Positions 1-5,935 of a stretch of 7,793 nt of DNA are shown piece by piece. The stretch comes from Pseudomonadota bacterium (GTDB lineage: Bacteria > Pseudomonadota > Gammaproteobacteria > SZUA-229). The translations under genes were made by a program, and so were the position numbers. The DNA is taken from the NCBI GenBank assembly GCA_015222915.1, contig JADFWE010000182.1, positions 1 through 7,793 on the forward strand. Direction: 5' to 3'. Within the stretch, counting starts at the first letter, position 1; every line of letters starts with the position of its first letter. A model generated the notes under the pieces. That model was given only the letters and a program-made list of their open reading frames with translations. It searched no databases and was not told the origin of the DNA.

Positions 1-5
1 ATTTA

Positions 6-497
6 ATGGAAGTACCTTTACAGCAACGTATCGTCGGCGCCATCGTTCTGGTTACCCTGGGCGTTATTTTTATACCTGCACTGCTGGACGGTTCGGGTTA
101 TAAATCTCGCCAGGTACAGGATATCAAGGTCAAGGAGAAACCGGCCTTTCCGCCGCTGACACAGAAGAAGGTGAAGCCGATTGCGACACCGCTGCAGAAA
201 ATAAAAAAAGAACAGTCGAAAAGTCTGGCAGCAGATCCGAAGAAACCGCATGAGAAATCCATCAGGTCTTTCGCCCTGCAGGTGGGTACATTTGATAACA
301 ATGCAAATGCCGAAAAGATGCGTAATAAGCTGAGAAAGGCCGGTTATACTACGTTTATCCGTAAGTCTAAATCGAAAGGAAAGACCACTTATAAAGTGAG
401 GATAGGGCCGGAGCTGGAACGCAGCGTGCTGGACAAAATTAATAAGGATCTTAAAAAATCACAGAAGATCGACGGTTACGTGGTCAACCATCCGTGA
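6..497 (+). CDS. dedD: DedD-like SPOR-domain cell-division protein
   Basis: This 163-residue protein has the DedD layout: a short cytoplasmic start, one membrane helix (about residues 8-28, ending in PALLDG as in E. coli DedD), a lysine- and proline-rich periplasmic linker (about 30-86) and a C-terminal SPOR domain (about 87-161, with FALQVGTF, AEKMRNKLRKAGY and YKVRIGP). SPOR domains bind septal peptidoglycan stripped of stem peptides, so the likely role is an accessory one in constriction at the division site. It is shorter than E. coli DedD (about 220 residues) because the linker is short. Only five bases precede the ATG, so the ribosome binding site is not visible and an upstream start cannot be excluded, but the N-terminus aligns with the family. 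The position just before cvpA-purF fits the usual folC-dedD-cvpA-purF order. Confidence 0.9.
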   Translation: MEVPLQQRIVGAIVLVTLGVIFIPALLDGSGYKSRQVQDIKVKEKPAFPPLTQKKVKPIATPLQKIKKEQSKSLAADPKKPHEKSIRSFALQVGTFDNNANAEKMRNKLRKAGYTTFIRKSKSKGKTTYKVRIGPELERSVLDKINKDLKKSQKIDGYVVNHP

Positions 498-536
498 GAA
501 AAAACTTCATTTTCCAGTCACCCGGTGTGCTGGCTG

Positions 537-565
537 TTTTCAGATAGAAGGCAGAAGCGTATAAT
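537..565 (+). promoter_or_regulatory. Candidate sigma70 promoter for cvpA-purF
   Basis: A perfect TATAAT -10 hexamer lies at 560-565. Seventeen bases upstream is TTTTCA at 537-542, which matches TTGACA at 4 of 6 positions. Transcription would start near 572, about 36 bases before the cvpA ATG. The element sits in the 110-base gap after dedD, where a separate start for cvpA-purF makes sense. I see no PurR-type palindrome (ACGCAAACGTTTGCGT) here, so purine control of this promoter is not supported by the sequence. Confidence 0.55.
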
Positions 566-607
566 GCCGGTCCTAGAATCCTTTTCAAAAAAGCACATGT
601 GAGCTCC

Positions 608-1102
608 ATGACAGTCGTAGACGTAGTCGTTATCTTTGTAATTTTCCTGTCAGCCCTCTTCAGCCTGATCAGAGGCTTTGTTAAAGAGTCCATCTCGCTG
701 GCTACCTGGATCATCGCTATCTGGCTCGCTGCTACCTTTGCATCCAAATTATCTGCGGCGCTGCCCAACAGCATCGAGTCAGAAGCAGTGCGTCAGGCAA
801 TCGGTTTCGGTGTGCTCTTCGTGATGACCCTGATGGTGGGTGCACTAGTGAATACACTGGTCAACCAGGTGGTGAAAAAAACCGGGCTCTCCAGCGCAGA
901 CCGCATCTTCGGCGTGGCTTTCGGCGTCCTGCGCGGTGCTTTGATCATCGTGGTTTTTGTCATTATCGGTGGCATGACCCCACTACCCGAAACAGAGTGG
1001 TGGCAGTCTTCGGTGTTATTACAATGGTTTGAAAGTGCTGCCATCGTCATTCAGGAATATATCCCGCAAGACATGAACCTTTCCTATTCACCTGCGACTT
1101 AA
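608..1102 (+). CDS. cvpA: CvpA family inner-membrane protein
   Basis: A 164-residue hydrophobic protein with four predicted membrane helices (about residues 4-22, 30-48, 63-85 and 101-122). It carries the CvpA signatures [16 protein letters not shown] near the N-terminus and [17 protein letters not shown] at 94-110. CvpA is named for its need in colicin V production in E. coli and has also been linked to envelope stress tolerance; its molecular activity is not settled. I chose the ATG at 608 over an in-frame GTG at 599 because it gives the usual family N-terminus and has a weak GTGAG at 599-603 in Shine-Dalgarno position, while nothing suitable precedes the GTG. purF begins 14 bases after the stop, as in the classical cvpA-purF operon. 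Confidence 0.92.
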   Translation: MTVVDVVVIFVIFLSALFSLIRGFVKESISLATWIIAIWLAATFASKLSAALPNSIESEAVRQAIGFGVLFVMTLMVGALVNTLVNQVVKKTGLSSADRIFGVAFGVLRGALIIVVFVIIGGMTPLPETEWWQSSVLLQWFESAAIVIQEYIPQDMNLSYSPAT

Positions 1103-1116
1103 TTCGGATATTTTAT

Positions 1117-2610
1117 ATGTGTGGTATTAGCGGTATCGTTGCGCACAGCGCAGTTAACCTTGATCTGTATGAATCGCTGTCCGTGCTGCAGCATCGCGGC
1201 CAGGATGCTGCTGGCATAACCACCTGTACCAACGGGCGTTTCTATATGAAACGCGGCAACGGGCTGGTACGGGACGTCTTCTTCAAAAAACACATGGAGC
1301 GGCTACCGGGTAATATGGGTATCGCACATGCCCGTTACCCGACGGCAGGTACTTCGTCGTCGGCCGAAGCTCAGCCCTTATATGTGAATTCACCTTACGG
1401 TATCGCACTGGCGCATAACGGTAACCTGACCAATGCTGAACAGTTAAAAGAAGAGCTATTCCAGACGGAGTTAAGACATCTCAATACCGACTCTGATAGC
1501 GAAGCATTGCTCAATATCTTCGCGCATGAACTGCAGACCATTGCTACACCCGATTTCCATCATGAAGATATCTTCACCGCTGCAGAAGGTATCCATCGTC
1601 GCTGTCGGGGTGGCTATGCAGTCGTGGCCATCGTAGCCGATAAAGGTATCCTGGCTCTACGTGACCCGGATGGTATCCGTCCATTATGTTACGGCACGCG
1701 CGAGACCGAGGCTGGCACCGATTATATGGTTGCCTCTGAGAGTGTTGCATTGCAGGCGCAGGGTTTTGAGATGGTGCGTGATATCGCGCCGGGTGAAGCC
1801 GTTTTTATCAGCGAAGATGGCCAGTTCTTCAGTAAACAGTGTGCGGAAAATCCTAAGCTGTCTCCCTGTATTTTCGAATATGTTTATTTTGCCCGCCCCG
1901 ATTCTATCCTGGATGGTGTCTCGGTCTACAAGGCCCGTCTGCGCATGGGGCAGACACTGGTGCAGAAGATATTGCGTGAGATGCCGGAGCACGACATCGA
2001 TGTGGTCATCCCCATCCCGGATACCAGCCGCAGCACTGCACTGGAAGTGGCTTATCACCTCAATGTGAAATACCGTGAGGGTTTTATCAAGAACCGTTAT
2101 ATCGGCCGCACCTTTATCATGCCGGGGCAGCAGGAACGCAAGAAGTCTGTGCGCCAGAAGTTGAACCCTATCGAGCTGGAATTTGCCGGTAAGAATGTAT
2201 TGCTGGTCGATGACTCTATTGTGCGCGGTACGACCTCGAAACAGATCGTGCAGATGGCGCGTGAAGCCGGTGCGAAAAAAGTCTATATGGCATCGGCGGC
2301 ACCGCCGGTTCGTTATCCGAACGTCTATGGTATCGATATGGCCTCACACGCCGAGTTTGTCGCGCACAATCGCACGGTCGAAGAGATCACCGAGATCATC
2401 GGTGCGGACTGGCTGATCTATCAGGATCTGGAAGACCTGATCGCTGCGGTACAGAAGGGCAACGAAGATATCAAACAGTTCGACTGTTCATGTTTTGACG
2501 GCGTCTATGTGACCAACGATATCGATGATGCTTATTTCGAACACCTGTTCGAGCAGCGTAATGATTCTGCAAAGGAGAAGCGGGAAGAAGAGGGCGCGAG
2601 TAAACTGTAG
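1117..2610 (+). CDS. purF: Amidophosphoribosyltransferase (PurF)
   Basis: PurF transfers the amide nitrogen of glutamine to PRPP, giving 5-phosphoribosylamine, the first committed step of purine synthesis in the cytosol. The protein has 497 residues (E. coli has 505). The N-terminal Ntn glutaminase domain starts MCGISGIVA, so Cys2 becomes the N-terminal nucleophile once Met is removed and there is no propeptide. R73, N101, G102 and D127 of the glutamine site are present ([18 protein letters not shown]). The phosphoribosyltransferase half has the PRPP loop [14 protein letters not shown] at 361-374. The C-terminal stretch [16 protein letters not shown] resembles the E. coli type; it has two cysteines, C457 and C459, where E. 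coli has one, but the Bacillus Fe-S pattern is not evident. Only a weak CGGA precedes the ATG, consistent with coupling to cvpA. Confidence 0.98.
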   Translation: MCGISGIVAHSAVNLDLYESLSVLQHRGQDAAGITTCTNGRFYMKRGNGLVRDVFFKKHMERLPGNMGIAHARYPTAGTSSSAEAQPLYVNSPYGIALAHNGNLTNAEQLKEELFQTELRHLNTDSDSEALLNIFAHELQTIATPDFHHEDIFTAAEGIHRRCRGGYAVVAIVADKGILALRDPDGIRPLCYGTRETEAGTDYMVASESVALQAQGFEMVRDIAPGEAVFISEDGQFFSKQCAENPKLSPCIFEYVYFARPDSILDGVSVYKARLRMGQTLVQKILREMPEHDIDVVIPIPDTSRSTALEVAYHLNVKYREGFIKNRYIGRTFIMPGQQERKKSVRQKLNPIELEFAGKNVLLVDDSIVRGTTSKQIVQMAREAGAKKVYMASAAPPVRYPNVYGIDMASHAEFVAHNRTVEEITEIIGADWLIYQDLEDLIAAVQKGNEDIKQFDCSCFDGVYVTNDIDDAYFEHLFEQRNDSAKEKREEEGASKL

Positions 2611-2708
2611 CTGTCGTACCAGATATTTAACCTGTAATAGTCATGAGATGGTCTGGCGCATCATAAAATAGATCACTGCTGTCCGGTATAAATACCTTAT
2701 ACAGAAAA

Positions 2709-2730
2709 TTTCTCGCAGAGGCGCGAAGAC
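2709..2730 (+). repeat. Degenerate TCTCGC-type interspersed repeat, copy 1
   Basis: The core TCTCGCAGAGGCGCGAAGAC resembles the TCTCGCAAAGACGC element at the right edge of the window and a - strand copy at 5039-5071. Sequences of this CGCAAAGACGC kind occur between genes in many environmental proteobacterial genomes; their origin is not known to me. Confidence 0.45.
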
Positions 2731-2841
2731 TTCTTTCAGTTTTTAAACTCAGCTCTGTTCCGGAAGCAGTGGCTAGGGCATGCATAGCAGCGCATGGTCA
2801 TATCAGACCCTCTGTTTTTTTCCCGTCTTTTTGTGGCTATT

Positions 2842-3029
2842 TTATTTCTCGTTACCCAGAGCCTCATCGGTAATTATCTTGTAATAGTGTATGACCTTGC
2901 ATATCAGCGGTTCGTACTCCGGGTGCCGATCCATGTATGGTAGTAGCATCTGTGCATCGTGAATGGCCTCACTCAGATATTCTATTTAAACTTATTTAAA
3001 ATATTTCCATCATCTTCTTTTAATTCCAT
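2842..3029 (-). pseudogene. Remnant of a small unidentified gene
   Basis: Read on the - strand, the open stretch 2985-2842 ends in TAA and encodes a protein-like sequence: EYLSEAIHDAQMLLPYMDRH followed by PEYEPLICKVIHYYKIITDE and a short tail. Just upstream, an ATG at 3029 opens a second frame (MELKEDDGNILNKFK) that stops at 2982. The two would join into one protein of about 60 residues (...NKFK-EYLSEAI...) by a single frame change in the AT-rich junction near 2982-2988. This pattern suggests one gene broken by a frameshift. I do not recognise the family. No Shine-Dalgarno sequence precedes the ATG. An alternative is a 35-residue ORF starting at 2949, or chance. Confidence 0.35.
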
Positions 3030-3183
3030 AGTGTGTTTTCGCTGCATTGATTATCTAACAAATACCCCGAATCGCTATCAGGTTCACAGTCCTGTCTACG
3101 GCCTGGTTTGCAACCATGAGAAACTTGATGGCAAGTCATTGATTATACCGGCTACTGTATGATACTTTGGTCTCTTAACAATT

Positions 3184-3188
3184 AAAGG
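3184..3188 (+). promoter_or_regulatory. Ribosome binding site deciding a GTG start
   Basis: AAAGG lies seven bases before the GTG at 3196. No ATG occurs in frame until well inside the catalytic domain, so this site supports GTG as the true start of the YkuD gene. Confidence 0.6.
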
Positions 3189-3195
3189 CAAGTGT

Positions 3196-3684
3196 GTGAA
3201 CTCGATAAAGATTAATGTATCTCAGCAACAGTTAAATCTGTTTGATGACGAGGATAAACTACTGCACCAATATCCGGTGTCGACCTCCAGATACGGCACC
3301 GGCAATCAGAACGGCAGTGAGCAGACGCCATTAGGGCTGCACCGCATCAAAGACAAACTGGGCGGCGCTATGCCAGTGAACGAAGTATTTATCGGCCGTC
3401 TGCCGCACGGCAATCTGGAAGAGTGCACAGAGCGAGGTGTCGAGCTGCCTGAGGATGTCATCATGAGCCGTATCCTGTGGCTGGAAGGTATGGAGCCGGG
3501 TCGTAATAGAGGCGGTTATGTCGACAGCTATGAGCGATATATCTATATCCACGGCACTAATCATGAAGACCAGATCGGCACGCCCGCATCTATCGGCTGT
3601 ATCCGGATGCGAAATAAGGATATCGTGGAGTTATTTCGACTGATAGAGGTCGGAACTGAAGTGCTGATTGAAGATGATGGCTAG
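3196..3684 (+). CDS. YkuD-domain protein, probably a cytosolic L,D-carboxypeptidase
   Basis: This 162-residue protein is almost entirely a YkuD (L,D-transpeptidase catalytic) domain. The active-site block is YIYIHGT (H119) followed by ASIGCIRM (S132, G134, nucleophile C135, R137), and RILWLEGMEPGRNRGG lies upstream of it. The family makes or trims bonds at the third residue of peptidoglycan stem peptides using a cysteine thioester. Unlike periplasmic transpeptidases, it has no signal peptide or membrane segment: the domain starts at residue 2 with INVSQQQLNLFD. Signal-less YkuD proteins such as Acinetobacter ElsL/LdtK are reported to be cytosolic L,D-carboxypeptidases that trim recycled tetrapeptides, so I infer that role; transpeptidase activity is the alternative. 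It ends 17 bases before metZ and probably shares its transcript. Confidence 0.85.
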   Translation: MNSIKINVSQQQLNLFDDEDKLLHQYPVSTSRYGTGNQNGSEQTPLGLHRIKDKLGGAMPVNEVFIGRLPHGNLEECTERGVELPEDVIMSRILWLEGMEPGRNRGGYVDSYERYIYIHGTNHEDQIGTPASIGCIRMRNKDIVELFRLIEVGTEVLIEDDG

Positions 3685-3701
3685 AAGAGTAAGGGTTAAA
3701 G

Positions 3702-4889
3702 ATGACAGATAAAAACAGGTACGCAGATTTCTCCTTCGCCACGCGTGCAGTGCGTGAAGGACAGGTTCGCACCAATGAAGGTGAACACAGTGAGGCGATA
3801 TTTCCGACCTCCAGTTATGTGTTTTCGTCTGCAGCTGAGGCTGCGGCAAGATTTTCCGGCGAGCAGCCGGGAAATATCTATTCACGTTTTACCAACCCCA
3901 CGGTAAGAACGTTCGAAGAGCGGCTGGCCTCGCTGGAAGCAGCTGAATGTTGTGTGGCTACGGCTTCAGGCATGTCGGCGATCACCGCCACCATTCTCGG
4001 TCTGTTGAAGACCGGTGACCATATCGTTTCTTCACGCAGCATCTTTGGTACCACCACGATGCTGCTGAACAACATCGTGGCAAAACTGGGTATCGAAACA
4101 AGTTTTGTCGAGTTGTCTGATATCGATGCCTGGGAGCAGGCCATCAGGCCCGAGACTCGTTTACTGTTTCTTGAAACGCCGTCTAACCCGTTGACCGAAC
4201 TGGTGGATATCGCTGCTCTGGCAGAAGTGGCGCATCGTCATGACTGCTTGCTGGCGGTGGATAACTGTTTCTGTACACCGGCACTACAGCAGCCGATCCT
4301 TCTGGGTGCTGATATCGTCATCCATTCGGCAACAAAGTATATCGATGGTCAGGGGCGCTGTATTGGCGGCGCTGTCTGTGGCACACAGGATGTGGTTGGC
4401 GAGGGTGTCTATGGTTTCCTGCGTAGCGCGGGCCCCAGCATGAGTCCGTTTAACGCATGGGTCTTTCTCAAAGGTCTGGAAACATTAAAAATACGTATGA
4501 AGGCTCACAGCGCCTCGGCACTGGAACTCGCGATCTGGCTGGAACAGCAGCCGGAAGTGAAGCGGGTCTATTATCCGGGCCTGCCCAGCCACCCGCAGCA
4601 TGAACTGGCAAAAAAACAGCAGAGCGATTTTGGCGGTCTGCTGTCGTTTGAATTGAACGGCGGAAAAGCTGAAGGCTGGAAACTGATCGACGAGACGCAG
4701 CTGCTGTCGATCACTGCTAATCTGGGTGATGCAAAATCCACCATAACGCATCCGGCCACCACCACGCACGGTCGGCTGACGCCGGAGCAGCGTACCGAAG
4801 CGGGTATATCCGATGGTCTTATCCGGGTCGCGGTCGGGCTGGAGGATATCGATGATATCAAGGCCGATCTATTGCGCGGTATGCGTTAG
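3702..4889 (+). CDS. metZ: O-succinylhomoserine sulfhydrylase
   Basis: MetZ is a PLP enzyme of the Cys/Met metabolism family that makes homocysteine directly from O-succinylhomoserine and sulfide, bypassing cystathionine. The 395 residues show YSRFTNPT (Y60, R62, PLP phosphate contacts from the partner subunit), SGM at 89-91, ETPSNP at 158-163, AVDN with D187, and the PLP lysine K212 in HSATKYIDGQGRC. The GQGRC form after the lysine is typical of MetZ rather than MetB or MetY. The C-terminal half has the expected STITHPATTTHGRL and LIRVAVGLED. The cytosolic homotetramer is usual for the family. AAGGG at 3691-3695 gives a good ribosome binding site. Its place downstream of purF matches Pseudomonas. 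MetB is the main alternative and is less likely. Confidence 0.93.
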   Translation: MTDKNRYADFSFATRAVREGQVRTNEGEHSEAIFPTSSYVFSSAAEAAARFSGEQPGNIYSRFTNPTVRTFEERLASLEAAECCVATASGMSAITATILGLLKTGDHIVSSRSIFGTTTMLLNNIVAKLGIETSFVELSDIDAWEQAIRPETRLLFLETPSNPLTELVDIAALAEVAHRHDCLLAVDNCFCTPALQQPILLGADIVIHSATKYIDGQGRCIGGAVCGTQDVVGEGVYGFLRSAGPSMSPFNAWVFLKGLETLKIRMKAHSASALELAIWLEQQPEVKRVYYPGLPSHPQHELAKKQQSDFGGLLSFELNGGKAEGWKLIDETQLLSITANLGDAKSTITHPATTTHGRLTPEQRTEAGISDGLIRVAVGLEDIDDIKADLLRGMR

Positions 4890-4951
4890 GGAAGCTCTGA
4901 TTTTCTCGTCAGAACGTCGAGAAGAAGATAGTGCGCTACCGATGTCATCCC

Positions 4952-5016
4952 GAACGGCTGCGAAGGAGATTGAAACCGTAGAAGATTCAGGCAACGAATA
5001 TCCTTCGCTGCCGTTC
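4952..5016. repeat. Inverted-repeat element with 16-bp arms
   Basis: The arm GAACGGCTGCGAAGGA (4952-4967) and the arm TCCTTCGCTGCCGTTC (5001-5016) are reverse complements at 15 of 16 positions, around a 33-base loop. The element is preceded by GATGTCATCCC, a flank that recalls interspersed GTCATCCCGAAC-type palindromes of other proteobacteria. As RNA it would form a stable long hairpin at the 3' end of the metZ transcript, but no T run follows, so it is not a standard terminator. Confidence 0.75.
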
Positions 5017-5038
5017 AGAGCGGCACCAGATAATAGAG

Positions 5039-5071
5039 ATTCTTCTTAGTGTCTCTGTGCGCTGGCGAGAA
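5039..5071 (-). repeat. Degenerate TCTCGC-type interspersed repeat, copy 2
   Basis: On the - strand this reads TTCTCGCCAGCGCACAGAG then ACACTAAGAAGAAT. It shares the TCTCGC start, the purine-rich roughly 8- to 10-base rhythm and the AAGAAGA end with the copy at 7751-7793. Confidence 0.4.
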
Positions 5072-5188
5072 TGAATTTCGAGAATAAATGTTGAGGTTTT
5101 TGACTTCAACCAGAACGCTGTACTCCAGATCGGAATAATCCAGATTCCTATAATTCAGGGCACTCAAAACCAGCCAGCACCAGCTGTT

Positions 5189-5410
5189 CTATTTATGGCG
5201 GTGTTGATGACCTCGTCCGAGGACAGCATAGATAGGGCAGAACGCCGCGATACCTGAGATCAGCGGGACAAGGCCAATCCAGCCCAGTCTCCACAGGTGC
5301 ATCAGCTCAAAATCGAGCAGCGATGTCTGCGGACCGAACCAGGCAAGTGCGATAAGGATCAATCCAAAAACAATCCTTAAAACCTGTCCCCAAATATTTA
5401 AATTACACAT
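5189..5410 (-). CDS. DUF2892 family small membrane protein, histidine-tailed
   Basis: A 73-residue protein with two predicted membrane helices (about 10-27 and 42-62). The DUF2892 pattern is present: MCN start, R12, G16, WGxxG-like LGWIGLVPLISG and FCPIYAVLG with C58-P59. DUF2892 is the membrane part of the rhodanese YgaP and also occurs alone; the function of the stand-alone form is unknown, though it is often found near sulfur or thiol genes. It differs from its upstream paralogue by an insertion between the helices (residues 29-38) and by a C-terminal tail GHQHRHK in place of the usual KTC motif, so the last conserved cysteine is missing. No good Shine-Dalgarno site precedes the ATG. It lies 86 bases downstream of the paralogue and may share its promoter. 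Confidence 0.8.
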   Translation of the reverse strand: MCNLNIWGQVLRIVFGLILIALAWFGPQTSLLDFELMHLWRLGWIGLVPLISGIAAFCPIYAVLGRGHQHRHK

Positions 5411-5496
5411 TTACCGACAATGATTAAAAAATTAAAACCTTATTCTAAATCATTTCGATATAGTCGTCCTTGACCATACGCAATTTTCTTTACAAA

Positions 5497-5697
5497 TTAT
5501 TTACTTGAACAGGTCTTAAAGCCAAGTATTGAATACAGTGGGCAAATCTTGAAAGTGCCAGTGGCTAACGGTACAACACCGATCCAGCCCCATATGACAT
5601 TCTGCCCGATAATCTGCTCACCAAAAAATACCAGACTTAGTAAAAACAAACCCGCAATAATACGAATGATACGATCGATTCCGCCTACATTACACAT
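5497..5697 (-). CDS. DUF2892 family small membrane protein
   Basis: A 66-residue protein with the canonical DUF2892 form: MCNVGGIDRIIRIIAG, two membrane helices (about 9-26 and 34-50), WGWIGVVPLATG, then KICPLYSILGFKTC with C52 and C63. The two cysteines near the second helix are the conserved thiols of the family and are the sites one would expect to react with sulfur species or metals, but no activity is proven for stand-alone members. GGGAG seven bases before the ATG is a good ribosome binding site. It is the first gene after the promoter at 5731-5759 and is followed by its paralogue, which points to tandem duplication and divergence. Confidence 0.85.
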   Translation of the reverse strand: MCNVGGIDRIIRIIAGLFLLSLVFFGEQIIGQNVIWGWIGVVPLATGTFKICPLYSILGFKTCSSK

Positions 5698-5730
5698 GAT
5701 AAAACTCCCGTTGCTTGATTAAGTGAGCTA

Positions 5731-5759
5731 ATGATAATGAACCGCCTTATATATGTCAG
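5731..5759 (-). promoter_or_regulatory. Sigma70-type promoter for the DUF2892 pair
   Basis: On the - strand, CTGACA (5759-5754, 5 of 6 to TTGACA) is followed after exactly 17 bases by TATCAT (5736-5731, 5 of 6 to TATAAT). Transcription would start near 5724, giving a leader of about 27 bases before the ATG at 5697. Score and geometry are the best of any promoter in the window. Confidence 0.65.
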
Positions 5760-5771
5760 TGACATTGTCAC
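5754..5771. promoter_or_regulatory. Palindromic operator-like boxes over the -35 element
   Basis: Two overlapping perfect palindromes occur here: TGTCA-G-TGACA (5754-5764) and GTGACA-T-TGTCAC (5759-5771). They also form two direct TGTCA boxes 12 bases apart. They cover and extend upstream of the -35 hexamer of the - strand promoter, a usual place for a dimeric repressor or an activator. I cannot assign the regulator; the site is not the TTGAT-N4-ATCAA form of FNR-type proteins. Confidence 0.55.
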
Positions 5772-5925
5772 ATTAGATATTTCTGATGCAGCAATATCCG
5801 TTGTGTAGCGAGCGAGATAATAGCAGAGCACGTTAAAACAGCACCTTTTTAATTATCTGCAGAATAAGATGGAACCCTTTTGTACTTGCCAGCGTTTCAT
5901 GGAATAGAAACAGTGAAAATACTAT

Positions 5926-5930
5926 GGAGA
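5926..5930 (+). promoter_or_regulatory. Ribosome binding site deciding the DUF5666 protein start
   Basis: GGAGA sits six bases before the ATG at 5936. An in-frame ATG at 5924 overlaps this site and has no Shine-Dalgarno sequence of its own, so 5936 is the preferred start and removes four residues. Confidence 0.7.
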
Positions 5931-5935
5931 TCGAA

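Larger units (their letters stand above)
2611..3195. other. Long intergenic region between purF and the YkuD gene
   Basis: This 585-base stretch has no intact gene that I can support. It contains a degenerate TCTCGC-type repeat (2709-2730), a weak hairpin with a T run (2796-2821), and a - strand reading frame that looks like the decayed end of a small gene (2842-3029). The middle part (2980-3060) is markedly AT-rich. No convincing terminator follows purF, and no clear promoter precedes the YkuD gene, though it most likely starts its own transcript in the last 100 bases of this gap. Confidence 0.6.
4890..5188. other. Repeat-bearing gap between metZ and the DUF2892 pair
   Basis: This stretch of 299 bases lies between convergent genes and has no supportable gene. 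It holds a 6-bp hairpin right after metZ (4903-4923, no T run), the large inverted repeat at 4952-5016, a - strand copy of the TCTCGC-type repeat (5039-5071) and a small hairpin at 5090-5110. No clear terminator is seen for either flanking transcript. Confidence 0.6.

Noticed and set aside
2455..2505. C457 and C459 of PurF as a possible Fe-S cluster remnant as in Bacillus PurF.
   Set aside because: The protein lacks a propeptide and otherwise follows the E. coli type, and the spacing is C-x-C rather than C-x-x-C.
2796..2821. GGTC-ATATCA-GACC hairpin followed shortly by seven T, a possible purF terminator.
   Set aside because: The stem is only 4 bp, the T run is separated from it by five bases, and it lies about 185 bases after the stop codon.
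2959..3162. A 67-codon + strand ORF in the purF to YkuD gap.
   Set aside because: It has no ribosome binding site, an unconvincing composition, and lies opposite the more protein-like - strand remnant.
3124..3170. TTGATG, TTGATT and TATGAT as a promoter for the YkuD-metZ unit.
   Set aside because: No pair of these has 16-18 base spacing, so a promoter is likely nearby but cannot be placed.
4813..5049. An ORF overlapping the end of metZ and running through the inverted repeat.
   Set aside because: It runs in a different frame from metZ and depends on repeat sequence; there is no homology-like pattern or start site.
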